64,000 bases of DNA, taken from assembly GCF_000003815.2 (NCBI RefSeq), contig NC_049986.1, positions 16,043,485-16,107,484 on the forward strand. Direction: 5' to 3'. This stretch comes from Branchiostoma floridae. Its lineage: Eukaryota; Chordata; Leptocardii; Amphioxiformes; Branchiostomatidae. The notes beneath the pieces were generated by a model. That model saw only the letters and a list, made by a program, of their open reading frames with translations, was not told the origin of the DNA and made no database searches. Below, piece by piece: positions 25,480 through 37,078 of this stretch (its first letter is position 1; the number at the start of each line of letters is the position of its first letter). The translations under genes were made by a program, and so were the position numbers.

Positions 25480-26480
25480 ACCGTAAGACAGGTCCAAGAC
25501 GTATCCTTCTTCTGGGCCTTCTCTGAAGACTCCCCGAAGACGTTGCGATGTCTCAGGAGACGTCTTGACAGAGACTGATGAAGGATTGGATTGCCCATTG
25601 TCTTATTATGAGTCAAGAATGTTCCGGACATTTTTTCATGATTGCTGACTGTGAGTCACGATTTGGTTTTGATAATGTTGAACTGAATGGCGTTTTTATG
25701 TTTAGTCTACTTTAGAGAACTCTTGACAGAGACAGATAGAGGATGAGATTACCCATTGTCTTAAATGAGTTAAGAACGTTTCTGACATTTTTTCATGATT
25801 GCTGAGTTGCACGATTTGGTTTGGATAACGTTGACTGTGTTGAAAGGTATTTTATTAGAGATGTCTTGACATCGATGGATGTCTCAGGAGACGTCTTGGC
25901 AGAGATAGATGGTGGATGGGATTACCCATTGTCTCATTATGAGTCAAGAACGTTCCGGGCATTTTTTCATGATTGCTGAGTTGCACGATTTGGTTTTGAT
26001 AATGTTGAACTGAATGGCGTTTTTATGTTAAGTCTACTTTAGAGATCTCTTGACGGAGACAGATAGAGGATGATATTAACCATTGTCTTATTATGAGTCA
26101 AGAACGTTCCTGATTTTTTTAATGATTGCCGAGTTGTACGGTTTGGTTTCGATAACGTTGACTGTGTTGAAAGGTGTTTTTAAAAGATGTCTTGACATCG
26201 ATGGATGTCTCAGGAGACGTCTTGACATAGATGGAGGATGGGATTACCTATTGTCTTATTCATTATGAGTCAAGAACGTTCCTGACATTTTCCATGATTG
26301 CTGAGTTGCACGAATTGGTTTTGATATTGCTCAACTGAAACGCGTTTTTACGTTCAGACATGTCTTGACATCGATGGATGGAGGGTGGGGTGGAGTTACC
26401 TATTGTCTCATTCATTAAGAGTCAAAAACATTCCTCACATTTTTTAGATGATTGCAGCTACTCATCAGGAATATTTTTTT
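25480..26480. repeat. Tandem repeat with alternating 155/173-bp units
   Basis: The marker gagtcaagaacgttc (with changes) starts at 25610, 25767, 25941, 26095, 26267 and 26419. Intervals are 157, 174, 154, 172 and 152, which shows a dimeric higher-order unit of about 326-331 bp. Other shared phrases are tctcaggagacgtcttgac and catgattgctgagttgcac. It directly follows the previous repeat block. Confidence 0.88.
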
Positions 26481-27267
26481 CTCTTTTTGCGTTCGATGTT
26501 TTTACGTTTGGCGAATGACGTGCGTGTAGTTTGTATTTCCGAGTTTGTTATTTTTTCCAGAAGAAAACTTTGTACATCGCGTATTTCTGTTCCCAGTCCT
26601 TGAAACATTCACAGTGTTTGAAAGGGAACGAAAAGCAGTCAGAAGTTGTGAACCACACATGGTAAGGCACAGTAGATCACTTTTTGATGAGGAATATTAA
26701 AAGTTAATGTCAGTAAGAACACGATAAACTTTATTGGCGAATTCATGCCCAAATTGCAAAGGCTAGTTTCCATGAAACGTAACGTAAAAAGGTAAAGATC
26801 TGTTTGGTGTTTTTTTATAAACATTACAGGGGGTGGGTACCGGTCGGATGACATCATCTGTCTTCCTCTCCAACCCAACGACTGCTCCTCATTGTCCCTC
26901 CTCTCCCTCCCCTGAAGTTCCATCCCACTGGTTTATAGTCGCTACCTCACGCTGTACGTTATCAAAACCGCTTCATCTCTCGCCAAGGCGATCATTATCG
27001 CCCCCTGGTGACATCACCTTGAATGGATGTTGATGGATGGACGTGTCTTTAATTAAAGGGCCGTATAAGGACATGTACCATCGGTCACCCTGCCCGCACC
27101 ACCTGTGTCCAACGCCCCCCAGCTTAGGTTACACACTTTTGTTACTTCAGCTCAAAGCCAACAATACACCGTGTCCGCTGTTCTGTTGTGTGGTACTTCT
27201 TCGGACAAATTAATTTTCTTCCCTCTTGCCATCTTTTGATATCATACAGGCTTTGGAAGTGGTAGAG
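26481..27267. other. Non-coding between tandem repeat and MITE
   Basis: No gene or repeat recognised. Confidence 0.45.
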
Positions 27268-27275
27268 AGTATGTA

Positions 27276-27390
27276 TACTCTCCAAGCAGAGGTTGGTGGG
27301 AAAAATTGTGACCTTTTCCTTTCATAATCGAAAAAAAAATTATGAAAGGAAAAGGTAACGATTTTCCCACCAACCTCTGCTTGGAGAGTA
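27276..27390. mobile_element. MITE family 2, copy g, near-perfect hairpin
   Basis: A 115-bp element whose arms pair along nearly their whole length (tactctccaagcagaggttg, then ccttttcctttcataatcg, and complements). The central loop is only a few bases. Flanks AGTATGTA and AGTATGTC (27268-27275, 27391-27398) give an 8-bp duplication with one change. The high arm identity suggests a recent copy. Confidence 0.88.
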
Positions 27391-28211
27391 AGTATGTCCA
27401 AAGTGGGGAAAAGACAACCCTCTCCGTCCCAAGGCTATATTTCGCACGTATTCTTTGGAGCATTCATTGGTGACATTGATCTAAACCAACAGTATTTTGC
27501 CAATTTTGCTTCGTCTTTTTGAAGGTATGGAGGGAACGGCATTGTTCTCAACCAAGTTACACGAGACAGTAAACGGTTTCTTTGGACGGATCATCAGTTA
27601 TAAAAGACAGTTTTCTTCATGAATTCTGTTCGATGCTAATCTTCAGTACCTCTTTAGAACAGACCGACATATTGAAAGTCGTCGATAGAGCTATAGAGAG
27701 GTCGACCCATTCACACAAGAAGTGTGGAAAGATAAACGAAAAAAAGAAACACCTCCAGGCAATGGAACGTCAAAAGACGCAACTCTTCTTCACCAAAGGT
27801 TTTTCATTGTCACTGGTTTCATTGCCACTGGTTTCTTTTCTTGCATTCTCTTTTCTTTTTCTTCTTGTCAAATAAAAGAAAGCCGTGCTCGCCACCTGTG
27901 ATGGCTACAGGACGGTCGTGTTACAAACAGTGTCATCGCGCAAGGGGGTCTACGGGTTTGAAATGAGAATGTCTTGGTCTTACTTTAGAAACTTTGTACT
28001 TGGCACACCAGAGCGTACTATTGACTATCTGTGTTTTACCATCTCAGGAATCATGTCAAGTTTTCTCTGTACGCATTCATTTTCCAGCAAATAAAATTAC
28101 GATGCAAGCTGAAAAGGAGTAGCCTGACTATGATACTCAGGCTAGAAAAGGAGAAGGAAATGGGCCGCATGTGTAGCAGATTCGACCCCTCGCAGGTAGC
28201 CTAAGAAAAGC

Positions 28212-28383
28212 TAGCCTCTACCAGGCTCCGCGGATCGGTGGTCACAGTATCTAGTTGTAGAAATTGGAATATAGTCTAAAGTACGCTAGGGGAGTTCTGG
28301 TGGCTAACTCCCCTAGCGTACTATAGACTATTTGTCCAATTTCTACAATTAGACCACCGATCCGGGGAGCCTGGTAGAGGCTA
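28212..28383. mobile_element. MITE family 3, copy b
   Basis: A 172-bp palindrome with the same tagcctctaccaggctcc ends. The arms also carry cggatcggtggtc and ctcccctagcgtacta with their complements. Flanks AAGAAAAGC (28203-28211) and AAGTAAAGC (28384-28392) are a 9-bp duplication with one change. Confidence 0.87.
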
Positions 28384-28474
28384 AAGTAAAGCTGACAGTT
28401 ATCTGTCTATTTGGCAATTTCTACTACATGTGCACACACTACGGTACTTGTATTTCCAGCGACCTATGCATGGT

Positions 28475-28847
28475 NNNNNNNNNNNNNNNNNNNNNNNNNN
28501 NNNNNNNNNNNNNNNNNNNNNNNNNNNNNNNNNNNNNNNNNNNNNNNNNNNNNNNNNNNNNNNNNNNNNNNNNNNNNNNNNNNNNNNNNNNNNNNNNNNN
28601 NNNNNNNNNNNNNNNNNNNNNNNNNNNNNNNNNNNNNNNNNNNNNNNNNNNNNNNNNNNNNNNNNNNNNNNNNNNNNNNNNNNNNNNNNNNNNNNNNNNN
28701 NNNNNNNNNNNNNNNNNNNNNNNNNNNNNNNNNNNNNNNNNNNNNNNNNNNNNNNNNNNNNNNNNNNNNNNNNNNNNNNNNNNNNNNNNNNNNNNNNNNN
28801 NNNNNNNNNNNNNNNNNNNNNNNNNNNNNNNNNNNNNNNNNNNNNNN
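28475..28847. other. Assembly gap of 373 N
   Basis: A run of N between a MITE family 3 copy and the right end of a MITE family 1 copy. The gap probably contains repeats, which would explain the failed assembly. Reading frames drawn across it are meaningless. Confidence 0.99.
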
Positions 28848-28871
28848 ACCGTAGGGTCTGCTTGGAGACTA
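28848..28871. mobile_element. MITE family 1, copy d, right end at the assembly gap
   Basis: Only accgtagggtctgcttggag and the next few bases remain, directly after the run of N. The rest of the element, about 150 bp, probably lies in the gap. Confidence 0.7.
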
Positions 28872-29560
28872 AGTGAGAGAGGATATGGTCGGCTTAGTAA
28901 CAGGGGCTGTCGAAGAAAGCGCCTTCTATCGGATAAGAAGTGCTGCACAGGCCAAGAACACGATTTCCTCTCTCTGTAGATGAACGAAATTACCAAGTTG
29001 ATAAAAACTAGGCTACGTACCATGTGAACGTTCGTGACATTGTCCAGTTCAGTTGAAATGTAGGCCAGTATATACAACTGAATAACATCAAAGCAACAGT
29101 GGTACAATCGCGTGTTACATTGATTTCCGTTTCTGTCACAAACCAAAGGAAAGAACTCTGAGCTGTCCGATTCTTGTGACTCATCTTGAAGAACAACAGC
29201 GATCATAAGTTTATCACGAGCAACTTCTTTATTCCCTGTTACCCACAGTTCGATATAATGAACTCAGTGACACACATATTTCGATGTGTGCAAAACCTAC
29301 GCAATGGGATTTGTTTTTAAGAGAAGAAGTGACAGTCTTGTGATCATTTTCGCGCTGTTAGACTCAAGGGAAACTAAATTGTTGATGGGTATCATATGAA
29401 ATTGTGTCATCTGCAATCTTATGCCAAGTCGATGCCCCTGAAAACAACAATTTCGCTCAATAACAAGTTGTTCCAAAGGCGTTCCGCGATCTTTTCAGTA
29501 GTTGAACAACAAGTCTTTCCGTTTAGTTGGGTTGTTTTAAGAGGGTATGTCAGTATTAAA
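28872..29560. other. Non-coding, nothing recognised
   Basis: No supported feature. Minus-strand frames enter the assembly gap and cannot be judged. Confidence 0.4.
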
Positions 29561-29614
29561 GCCCCATTCCACTAGGGTGGGAACCTCGACTTAAGTTTGA
29601 CAGAGCGCTCAACT
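29561..29614. mobile_element. MITE family 4, fragment
   Basis: The left end gccccattccactagggtgg and tttgacagagcgctcaac match copy a. The right half is absent. Confidence 0.55.
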
Positions 29615-29819
29615 GAATTAAATGTATCTTACGTAACACTCACAGCTAGCCGCGGGCGCCAAGGCTACGTGGTTTCTCACAAGCAAGGTGGTAATTATTT
29701 ACTAGCAATTACTAAAGCGACACGTGTGTTTAAAATCTCATACGAGCGCCGCTGGCTAACTGTGATTTCGGACACGCGTAATTCGCCATCAAATTGATCA
29801 ATGGTCGGCGCACGGCCGC

Positions 29820-30025
29820 TCTTTCAAACCTACACGTGGCCGGTTTTGTGCGCATGTGTGCGCCCGCGGGAAAATGGCCGCCTGTCCACGTGTTGTTCCC
29901 TCATGACGTCACGCAGACGACGTTTTCTCGTGGGAAGCGCTGTCAAATGTTGGACGGCTGATGTTCGGTCGGAAGTCACACCAGTCGAGTCTGAAAAAAG
30001 ATGGTCTCTTTCGCGTGGGAAAATC
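29820..30025. promoter_or_regulatory. Candidate regulatory cluster with CSL, CRE and E-box sites
   Basis: CGTGGGAA occurs at 29929 and 30014. The perfect palindrome TGACGTCA is at 29904-29911, and CACGTG near 29833 and 29887. The stretch is GC- and CpG-rich compared with its surroundings. No gene start is near; the closest supported genes are NRARP (18 kb upstream) and FIRRM (10 kb downstream). Confidence 0.35.
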
Positions 30026-30396
30026 CGACAAGTTTCCCGTCTGCTATAGTGCAGAATTAGAGATACCGCAATGGTTGTCTAGGTCACGACTTGATCTACT
30101 AGGTACAAGTGATGGTCATTTTGAACAAACGGTACAGATGGTTCTGGTTCCACCTGCTACTGCAGTGTGCGGAATACGGAACATCTGTCAATTTCTATAG
30201 CACAGAAGATCCGAAACGGTACTATACATCCATTGTTTCTCTTCCGGCGCAAAAAGGCTTGATCTGGTCAACAGCAAAAATACAAGGTTGGGTTATTGAC
30301 TTTTGTAGATCATTTGTTCACTGTCAGTACTGTTACAAACTACGAAATTTCATAAATATGTCAAACAGTGAATGACGAATGTGACTGCGCTTTTGT

Positions 30397-30595
30397 ACCC
30401 CCGTTCCACTAGGGCGAAAACCTCACATGGACCGCGCAGCGACCTTAAATTTTACAGCGCGCACAACGAGTTTCATCGATGAAAACGAAGCTTCTTACGA
30501 GCTGCATGCTTTGCTGTGTTTTCCGTAATACTTTCACATCTTGCATAAATCCAATTGAGGTCACATCAAAGTCGCTGTCTAGTGGAATAGGGACG
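30397..30595. mobile_element. MITE family 4, copy b
   Basis: Ends ccccgttccactagggcg and ctagtggaatagggacgg are inverted copies about 200 bp apart. The interior has the family's cgcagcgacc phrase. A 21-bp tandem repeat starts directly at its right edge. Confidence 0.65.
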
Positions 30596-30672
30596 GAAAG
30601 ATGGGTAGAAGAGATGGAAAGATGGGTGGAAGAGACAGAAAGATGGGTGGAAGAGACGGAAAGATGGGTAGA
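30593..30672. repeat. 21-bp minisatellite
   Basis: Four copies of ggaaagatgggtagaagaga plus one base, with small changes. The length divides by three, so both strands give repeated peptides (MERWVEET), which I do not take as a gene. Confidence 0.9.
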
Positions 30673-30714
30673 AGTGAACCAACAAACCAATCTATCATCC
30701 ATCTATCATCTGTC

Positions 30715-30770
30715 AGGCCCACTCACTCACTCATTTACTCACTCACTCACCCACTCACTCACTTCGATCA
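30715..30770. repeat. (CACT)n microsatellite
   Basis: Near-pure cact units with a few changes. Confidence 0.85.
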
Positions 30771-31732
30771 TGATGAGTCAATCCCCGTTGCCATAACGAA
30801 CAAAGCCTTCTGTGTCATATTCTGCACAGGAAACATTGCAGCCGATGCGGCCGAGTGCCAAGTTCGCACGAGAAGAAGTTTTAAAAGGCACTCATAACAC
30901 TGTTTACAGATTCTTTAAGACAAACGTAGTCAGAAACCTCCCGTCTGCACCAGGTGTACACCTGTTATCATCGCCGCCAGCTGAACCTTACCGAGGGGAG
31001 TGTGAGGTCGGGTGCGACTCGTGTAGAAGCTCGGTAGTGTTACAGCGGCGCGGAGTGACGGAGTGTAAAGGTGGACTCTCACTGCACTCGGGGCACCGGT
31101 GCGGCACTGCGGGGTTCGTTCACCGCGGAACTGTTTTGTTATTTTATATTGGATAGTACGCGACTTTTAATAGTTTAGATATTGCGTAATACGTAAAACT
31201 ATCACTTAGAAGACAACAAAAAACATAAAACGGAAGAAAATTCGTTCTTTATCTCTTAAATTCGTTGAGTCATCTTCGAACCCCACAGTGCCCCAAGTGC
31301 AGTGAGATACCACCTTAAGGGGGCGTGTAGTGTTACAGCGGTGCGGAGTGATGGAGAGTAAGGGGGCGTGTGAACCCGGGCTCCGGGGACCTGTACCGGG
31401 ACCCTCCGTCCGTCCGCTAACGTCCCCTTCCGCTCCGCTTGTATAAATATGTACTCTAGCTAAGTGCTGATGTTTTGCTTTTGTCGTGGCCGATGAAAGG
31501 TTTGTGTCGCCCCAGGTGGACGTGTGGGGGAAGTGGTTGGCACAAGTTTTTGTAGGTTATGTAATGAGTGTCGTGTAAGCCAATTTCTCATCGTCACAGG
31601 ATAGTCAGGTCCCGATAGTCATAGCAGCTGGGACAAAAAGCAGTGAAGATTCTGTGCTAGCCTTATTTTTCTCTCAATCACTTTCTCACGAAACACCTGT
31701 TCCGGCATTCGCTCATTCCAAGTTACACACTC
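30771..31732. other. Non-coding, GC-richer patch
   Basis: Near 31.02-31.09 and 31.33-31.37 kb the phrase gtgttacagcggngcggagtg occurs twice, a short direct duplication about 300 bp apart. No gene is recognised. Confidence 0.45.
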
Positions 31733-31920
31733 GCTCAGACTCTCTCACTCACTCACTCACCGGCAATCACTCACACTAACATTCACCAATTAGCCCGTTC
31801 ACTCACTCACTTACTCACTTACTCATCCATACACCCGCTCACTCACTCACTCACTCATCCATACACTCACTCACTCACTCGCTCACTCACTCATCCATAC
31901 ACTTGGTCATTCACTCACTC
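31733..31920. repeat. (CACT)n microsatellite with catccata interruptions
   Basis: Long cact runs are broken by a recurring catccatacac phrase, which gives a loose larger unit. Confidence 0.88.
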
Positions 31921-32730
31921 AAAGGTTCGCACAATTACTTTCTCTGCTCAACGTATGTGAACCACACAAGCTATTAATTCCCATCGTACTTACAAACACC
32001 GTTCCACAACAGACCCCATGTAAGATACATAGCTCTCAACACGTCCTCCTCATACACGTCACCAAGTATACGGTTACATCTTTTAACTGTACACCCTAGA
32101 GTTAATGTCACTGCTGTCTTTAGCCAAATCTGATCCCTCTTACTATTACCACTAGTCTAGAGACAACATCACATCCGGTCCATGAGCCTGAACCAATGCC
32201 AAGTGTAACTCTCCACTATTCCTTACCACCCACAGTTCAGTAAGACCACCCTTCTCCAATCTATACAATGTGTACTACACTTGTATGTGATTTGTATATT
32301 CCACCATGGACCAAGGGCAGTGACATACTGGTCAACTTTAGGAGCTCAGTCTGTTATTCCCTTACTTTCCACGACCTTTGCTAAGTCTACCCATTGAAAA
32401 CAACATGTACAACGGACTGGCACGCTCGGACTAACATTTTCTCTGCCAACTCTCTCTCTGACGATGTCTCAATTCAATTCAAGTGGATTTGCACAACATT
32501 TCAAGACTTGTCGAGGTACAGACCAATTAGTTCAAATGGCCAAGTCATTTGAGGACACAAAAGTTATTTGAGGACACAACAGAAGTAATTGGTACAATAC
32601 CTCTACTGTATGTTGACTACATTCTCAGAGTTGTGTAAACGCATGACTTTTAACCTCAGATCTATTGGTTTATCTTAGTCTGTTGCAACCAGTACTTAGC
32701 TCAATCGGGCAACCATGGTTGTTAATTTCC

Positions 32731-32768
32731 TCATTCATTCATTCATTCATTCACTCATTCATTCATCA
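32731..32768. repeat. (CATT)n microsatellite
   Basis: About nine tetramer units. Confidence 0.85.
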
Positions 32769-32873
32769 TGGCTGTTGGTGTGTGAAACAGAACACTTGTT
32801 TTCATGTTTCTTTCTTTTTTTCTGTTTGCGTTTTCGTGTTTCGATACACGAAATCCGAATGCACGAAAACCCT

Positions 32874-33030
32874 CATCTCCAAGAAGATCCTACGGTAACA
32901 TAAGATAGTATCAAAAGCTGCCAGAGGAGTGAAGCCGGCCTAGGAGTGTGTTTGGCTGCCCTTGGCCAGCTGTACTTCTTAGCCAGCTTTGATACCATCT
33001 TATGTCACTGGTAAATCTGCCTGGAGATTA
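32874..33030. mobile_element. MITE family 1, copy e
   Basis: A 157-bp palindromic element with the core agtatcaaaagctgccagag and the complement ccagctttgatacc. A perfect 9-bp target duplication GAAAACCCT stands on both sides (32865-32873 and 33031-33039). Confidence 0.85.
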
Positions 33031-33039
33031 GAAAACCCT

Positions 33040-33922
33040 GACATAGGCTCAGATTGAACAGATGGCAGGAGTGTGTGTGTGATGGGACCCGGTGGGGGTG
33101 GGGTATGACTGCCCTTGACCCAAGCTTGTTCTGATTCAAAGACGGTCCACCAGAAAAAATGGTTTGATAGAAACTAAGAAAGAAGTAAACGGATTAACGT
33201 CTTCGCCTGGCAGGTTGTTGGAATGTTTCCTTCCAGGGAGTCTCCAAGGTCACGACATGGCCACAGGAAGGCTTAACGGCTACCTGTCATGGTTCAATCA
33301 AGGTCAAACTACAACCGTCACCGATATCCCTGTGAACGGACTGGGATGGACATTTCTCACATAGAAAAGGACACTTTATAGTTCTCTTGTGTGTCAATGT
33401 TCAATGCTACGAGGGTTTCAGAGAAGCATTTTTTGTTTTAAGAGTAAACTGCAGAGATGACCGGAACATTGGTGTGGTTTCATCATTGCTTTTACAGTAC
33501 TAGGGGTTGGGTTGTTCGAGCTCAGTTTATTCACTGTGACGTCCATGAAAATACCAAAGAACACCGAAACAAATATAGCGAAGGAAAGTTATCAAGGGTG
33601 TCAGAGGCGCTGTAGCTAAGAAAACGCTGAGCGTTTTGATGACAAGTCATTTTCGCGCATCCTTCCACCGATGAACATGTAACAGGAAACTGAGACAGTA
33701 TTCTCTTGTACTTGGCTCCAAGCAAAGATGCATTGGGTCAAAGAATTACAGTTTTTCAGAGTACGCAAGATCTGGAAGACGTCCAAAAAAGATTAACTGG
33801 CATAATAGTTCTGTTTATGAGTGTGTTAAAAGCTTGTAAACATTTAAGTGGACAAAAGACCTTCGTTGCTGGTGCAGTTTGCATTCATCACCTGTGACAG
33901 TACCCAGTCAAAACTACCTGTA
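33040..33922. other. Non-coding, nothing recognised
   Basis: Only short frames without resemblance to a family. Confidence 0.45.
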
Positions 33923-33932
33923 CTACAGAGCG

Positions 33933-35470
33933 GTGTACCGAAAGTGCGAAAAGGAACGAAAAGGAGCGAAAAGGAACGAAAAGGAACGAAAAGGAGCGAA
34001 AAGGAACGAAAAGGAACGAAAAGGAACGAAAAGGAACGAAAAGGAACGAAAAGGAACGAAAAGGAACGAAAAGGAAATTACCGAAAGTGCGAAAAGGAAC
34101 GAAAAGGAACGAAAAGGAACGAAAAGGAAAGTACCGAAAGTGCGAAAAGGAACGAAAAGATTGTATAGGAACGAAAAGGAACGAAAAGGAAAGTACCAAA
34201 AGTGCGAAAAGGAACGAAAAGGAACGAAGTATGAAGCAAAGTGAAATAAAATCGAAGGGAATATAAGGTAACGGCACTGTGATCGGCAAATGCATTTGGA
34301 ACGGACTTTATTTTTGCATTTTGCGACTTGTTCCACGAAATTCCTAGAGCTCCAATGGTTAAACGGCGAACCGGCGGGAAAGTGCACGCGTGGAAATAGC
34401 TAAATACAAATCAAAGGCGATGGGCGGAGTCACGAATCAGTGCGTCTCGGGTTCCCACGCGGGCTGTCACAGACCAAATTCGGGGGGAGGGGGGTAAAAG
34501 CCGCTGAGTAGCGCGCCTGAAAAACGTTTGACGGGTTGACATTCTGGTGTAGATTATTTTTCTACGGTCTCAAAAATGTCACAAAGTCGTTTTCTAGTGG
34601 TCCCGGCCTAAATTATATGTGGCCCCGGGCAATCGGGACACCGCGTTGATTTCAATTCGAGGTCTGGTTCCAAAGACTTTTTCTGTCGAACCCGCACGGG
34701 AGACGTGAGTCAACGGCCAAATCTCTCCGTAGTTTCCCGATATCCTTTGCACAAATTCCTCACGTTGTCCTTTCTTCCCGCCAAAATTATGAATACTCAT
34801 GGTACAACGTGATGAAAGCTCCTTGGTACAATCACTATAATGTATACATGCCTATCCTTTCACACCTTTTCTTTTGTCGTGAACGAGCAAGAAGATATGT
34901 CTCCAGTCTCCAGAAAAACATGTTGTGGGCCCTGTTGAAGGGAGCTGTCATGCTAGCGGGGCAGCAGTTTATTAGCATATCATTCCAGGCCGGATTTCTA
35001 TTAGACGTAAACAATCGCAAGAATTGCATGCGGTGCTCCCATCTTGGGAGAACAGAAGTCATCCAAATACAACAGCAACGCTACAATCTTGCCTCATTCT
35101 GAAAATGTACGTTAATCGATATTTATCTATCACCCGCCAGTAACTGAATTTTAGTCCTTACTTTCTTATCTCAGTTCTGTTTCCTTGTATTTCGCTGATC
35201 TTCAGAGAATAATTTAGCCAACAAACACAACCGCCTAAAACAGCGCCGTAAAAGATTCATATTGCCAAATTCTAAAATAAAACACGTTTTAAAGCATGTT
35301 TCATAGGCTTCTAACGCCCGCAGTACCGGTTCCTTATATTCTTATTGCTTTTATTTTTGTTTGCTTCATACTTCCTTCCTTTTCGTTCCTTTTCGCACTT
35401 TCGTTCCTTTTCGTTCCTTTTCGTTCCTTTTCGTTCCTTTTCGTTCCTTTTCGCACTTTCGGTAGACCCC
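33933..35470. mobile_element. Foldback-type transposon with satellite-filled inverted arms
   Basis: The left arm (33936-~34280) and right arm (~35323-35465) are inverted copies. Each starts TACCGAAAGTGCGAAAAGG from the outside, continues with a 10-bp satellite (gaaaaggaac) and ends with an inner part (left aagtatgaagcaaagtga, right its complement). The sequence CTACAGAGCG stands directly outside both arms (33923-33932 and 35470-35479), a 9-10 bp target-site duplication. The left array has many more satellite units than the right. The ~1 kb centre shows no transposase frame, so the element is probably non-autonomous. The 9-bp duplication and long arms fit Foldback or Mutator-like elements. Confidence 0.8.
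33946..34230. repeat. 10-bp satellite in the left foldback arm
   Basis: A run of about two dozen gaaaaggaac units is broken by phrases such as ttaccgaaagtgcg (34079) and gtaccgaaagtgcg (34131), which copy the terminal sequence. The internal repeats of the end sequence suggest the array grew by unequal exchange of larger blocks. Confidence 0.9.
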
Positions 35471-35479
35471 TACAGAGCG

Positions 35480-36934
35480 TTGTTATGTCTCATGGTACGT
35501 CCCACAGACTTCCACAGGGACCCCAACTTCTCCTGCGGCCAGGTAGGACGCACCACCCCACACTTTCCCACGCCGACTGCGGGGCCGAGGGCCGGAAAGG
35601 CGCCGGACCGGTCCTCAAGAGGCCCCGCCAACCCTTTGAACCCCTCCCCGGTCAGCAATACAATCCACCCACAATTCAACAATTAGTAAAATCGGATTTC
35701 TTGAGTGGTACTTGCGAGCGACGTGGGAACCTTGCCGAGTGTAAACTATTGCCTGGAGTTCTCTTGGGGAAGGAGGGGTTGAGTGAGACCCGGAGTTGGG
35801 GCATGACCCCGCACAGACTTCCCACATAGATGTCCTTCTGTGTCACACTCACTTAAGTTCACAGAATTAAACTGTTTTTCTTCGCCTACTTGAGTAACGG
35901 CACATATCAACACGGTTAGTGGTGGAGAGGGACTGACATGGCCCTGCCACCGTTTATCAAATTCGCTGTGTCCAGATTTCAAAGTCAGCACCATTTTGGA
36001 ATATTTATGATTTTGAATACATAAGAACGAAGTATTAGTTTGCTGATTAGACAAACATGAAATTAGAATAGAACTCATACATGATAGACCTATGGGAATG
36101 ATAAAAAAAATAAATAAACTCAGTTTTCGATAATCTAGCGCATGTAACGACAAGAAAAATGCCAAGACATAGGGCGTGATACATCTTGCTTTGAACATTA
36201 CTACAGTAAGCTCAAATGATAACGTCAGAAATGATTGACAGTAACGCTAACATGTCTTGGATGATCACATGATCACCATTTCATGGTTTGTCCAGATTCA
36301 CTTCTGTTTATTTTACTAAACAGCTATTGTAGAAAATGAAAGTCCTTATACAAATAGAATTCAACATTCAAAAAAAGGGTCAGACGTTAAAACATGTGTG
36401 TGAACTCTTAACATTTTTCTTTACTTATAGCGGTATTGCAGTTTAGTTTAAAATCGTCGTATAAAGTTGAGAGGTGTCTGACCTCAAAGGAACCGACGAT
36501 GTCAAACCTCCATATGTTTTGTGGAGGCATTTGCCGTTCCAACTGTCGGAACAATAAGCAACCCTTCACAAGTTAAGTCCTGTACAAACAGTGTAGGTAC
36601 GCGGGGTCAAACCGTATATATAGACTGTACAAAAGTCAAGTGGAGAACACTCACTTTTCTTTCCATCTAGGATCGATGGGTAAAAAACGGGGGTGGCTTT
36701 GCGGAAAAGCCGCGATGACTTAGTCAACAAGGCACAGGGCCGATAAGAGACAGAGCGCGTAAGGGAATTAAGGTACTCCTGGCACACTCAGAGAGCCTGT
36801 ATTGCCGACACGTCAATAGGGAAAGCTACAAGTGCCGGTGGTGAAAACGGTGATATGTTTACGTACCAGACTGTGACGGCTAGGGCCCAAGAATACTCAC
36901 CATTTTTCTTCAATTTAGAGAGCAGTAAACTTAG
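35480..36934. other. Non-coding with three CSL-type sites
   Basis: TTCCCACG at 35565, CGTGGGAA at 35722 and TTCCCACA at 35819 lie within 260 bp. A frame of 177 codons at 35296-35829 begins in the foldback arm and shows no domain. Confidence 0.45.
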
Positions 36935-37078
36935 AAATGAATGAATGAATGATTTTACCTTCTATCTGTACTTTGCATGTGGCACTGTTAAAATAAGTTA
37001 CTAACTTGAGTGCAGTGCCACGTTGCCTCTGTCTGTCCCAAACCAAATAATAAAATGAATGAATGAATGAATGATTAT
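36935..37078. repeat. Sequence flanked by (GAAT)n on both sides
   Basis: (gaat)n at 36936-36950 and at about 37054-37073 encloses ~110 bp. On the minus strand this reads as a short non-coding body followed by a (catt)n tail, which may be the 3' end of a LINE or SINE. Confidence 0.4.

Noticed and set aside
28411..29206. Open frames across the assembly gap
   Set aside because: Most codons are N; nothing can be said.
30601..30796. Possible repeat protein (MERWVEET units)
   Set aside because: A 21-bp minisatellite keeps frame by its length; no start context, splice signals or family support.
33848..34387. Open frames of 106-154 codons with repeated Lys/Arg/Glu or Phe/Ser/Arg
   Set aside because: They are translations of the 10-bp satellite in the foldback arm and stay open in all frames because of its composition.
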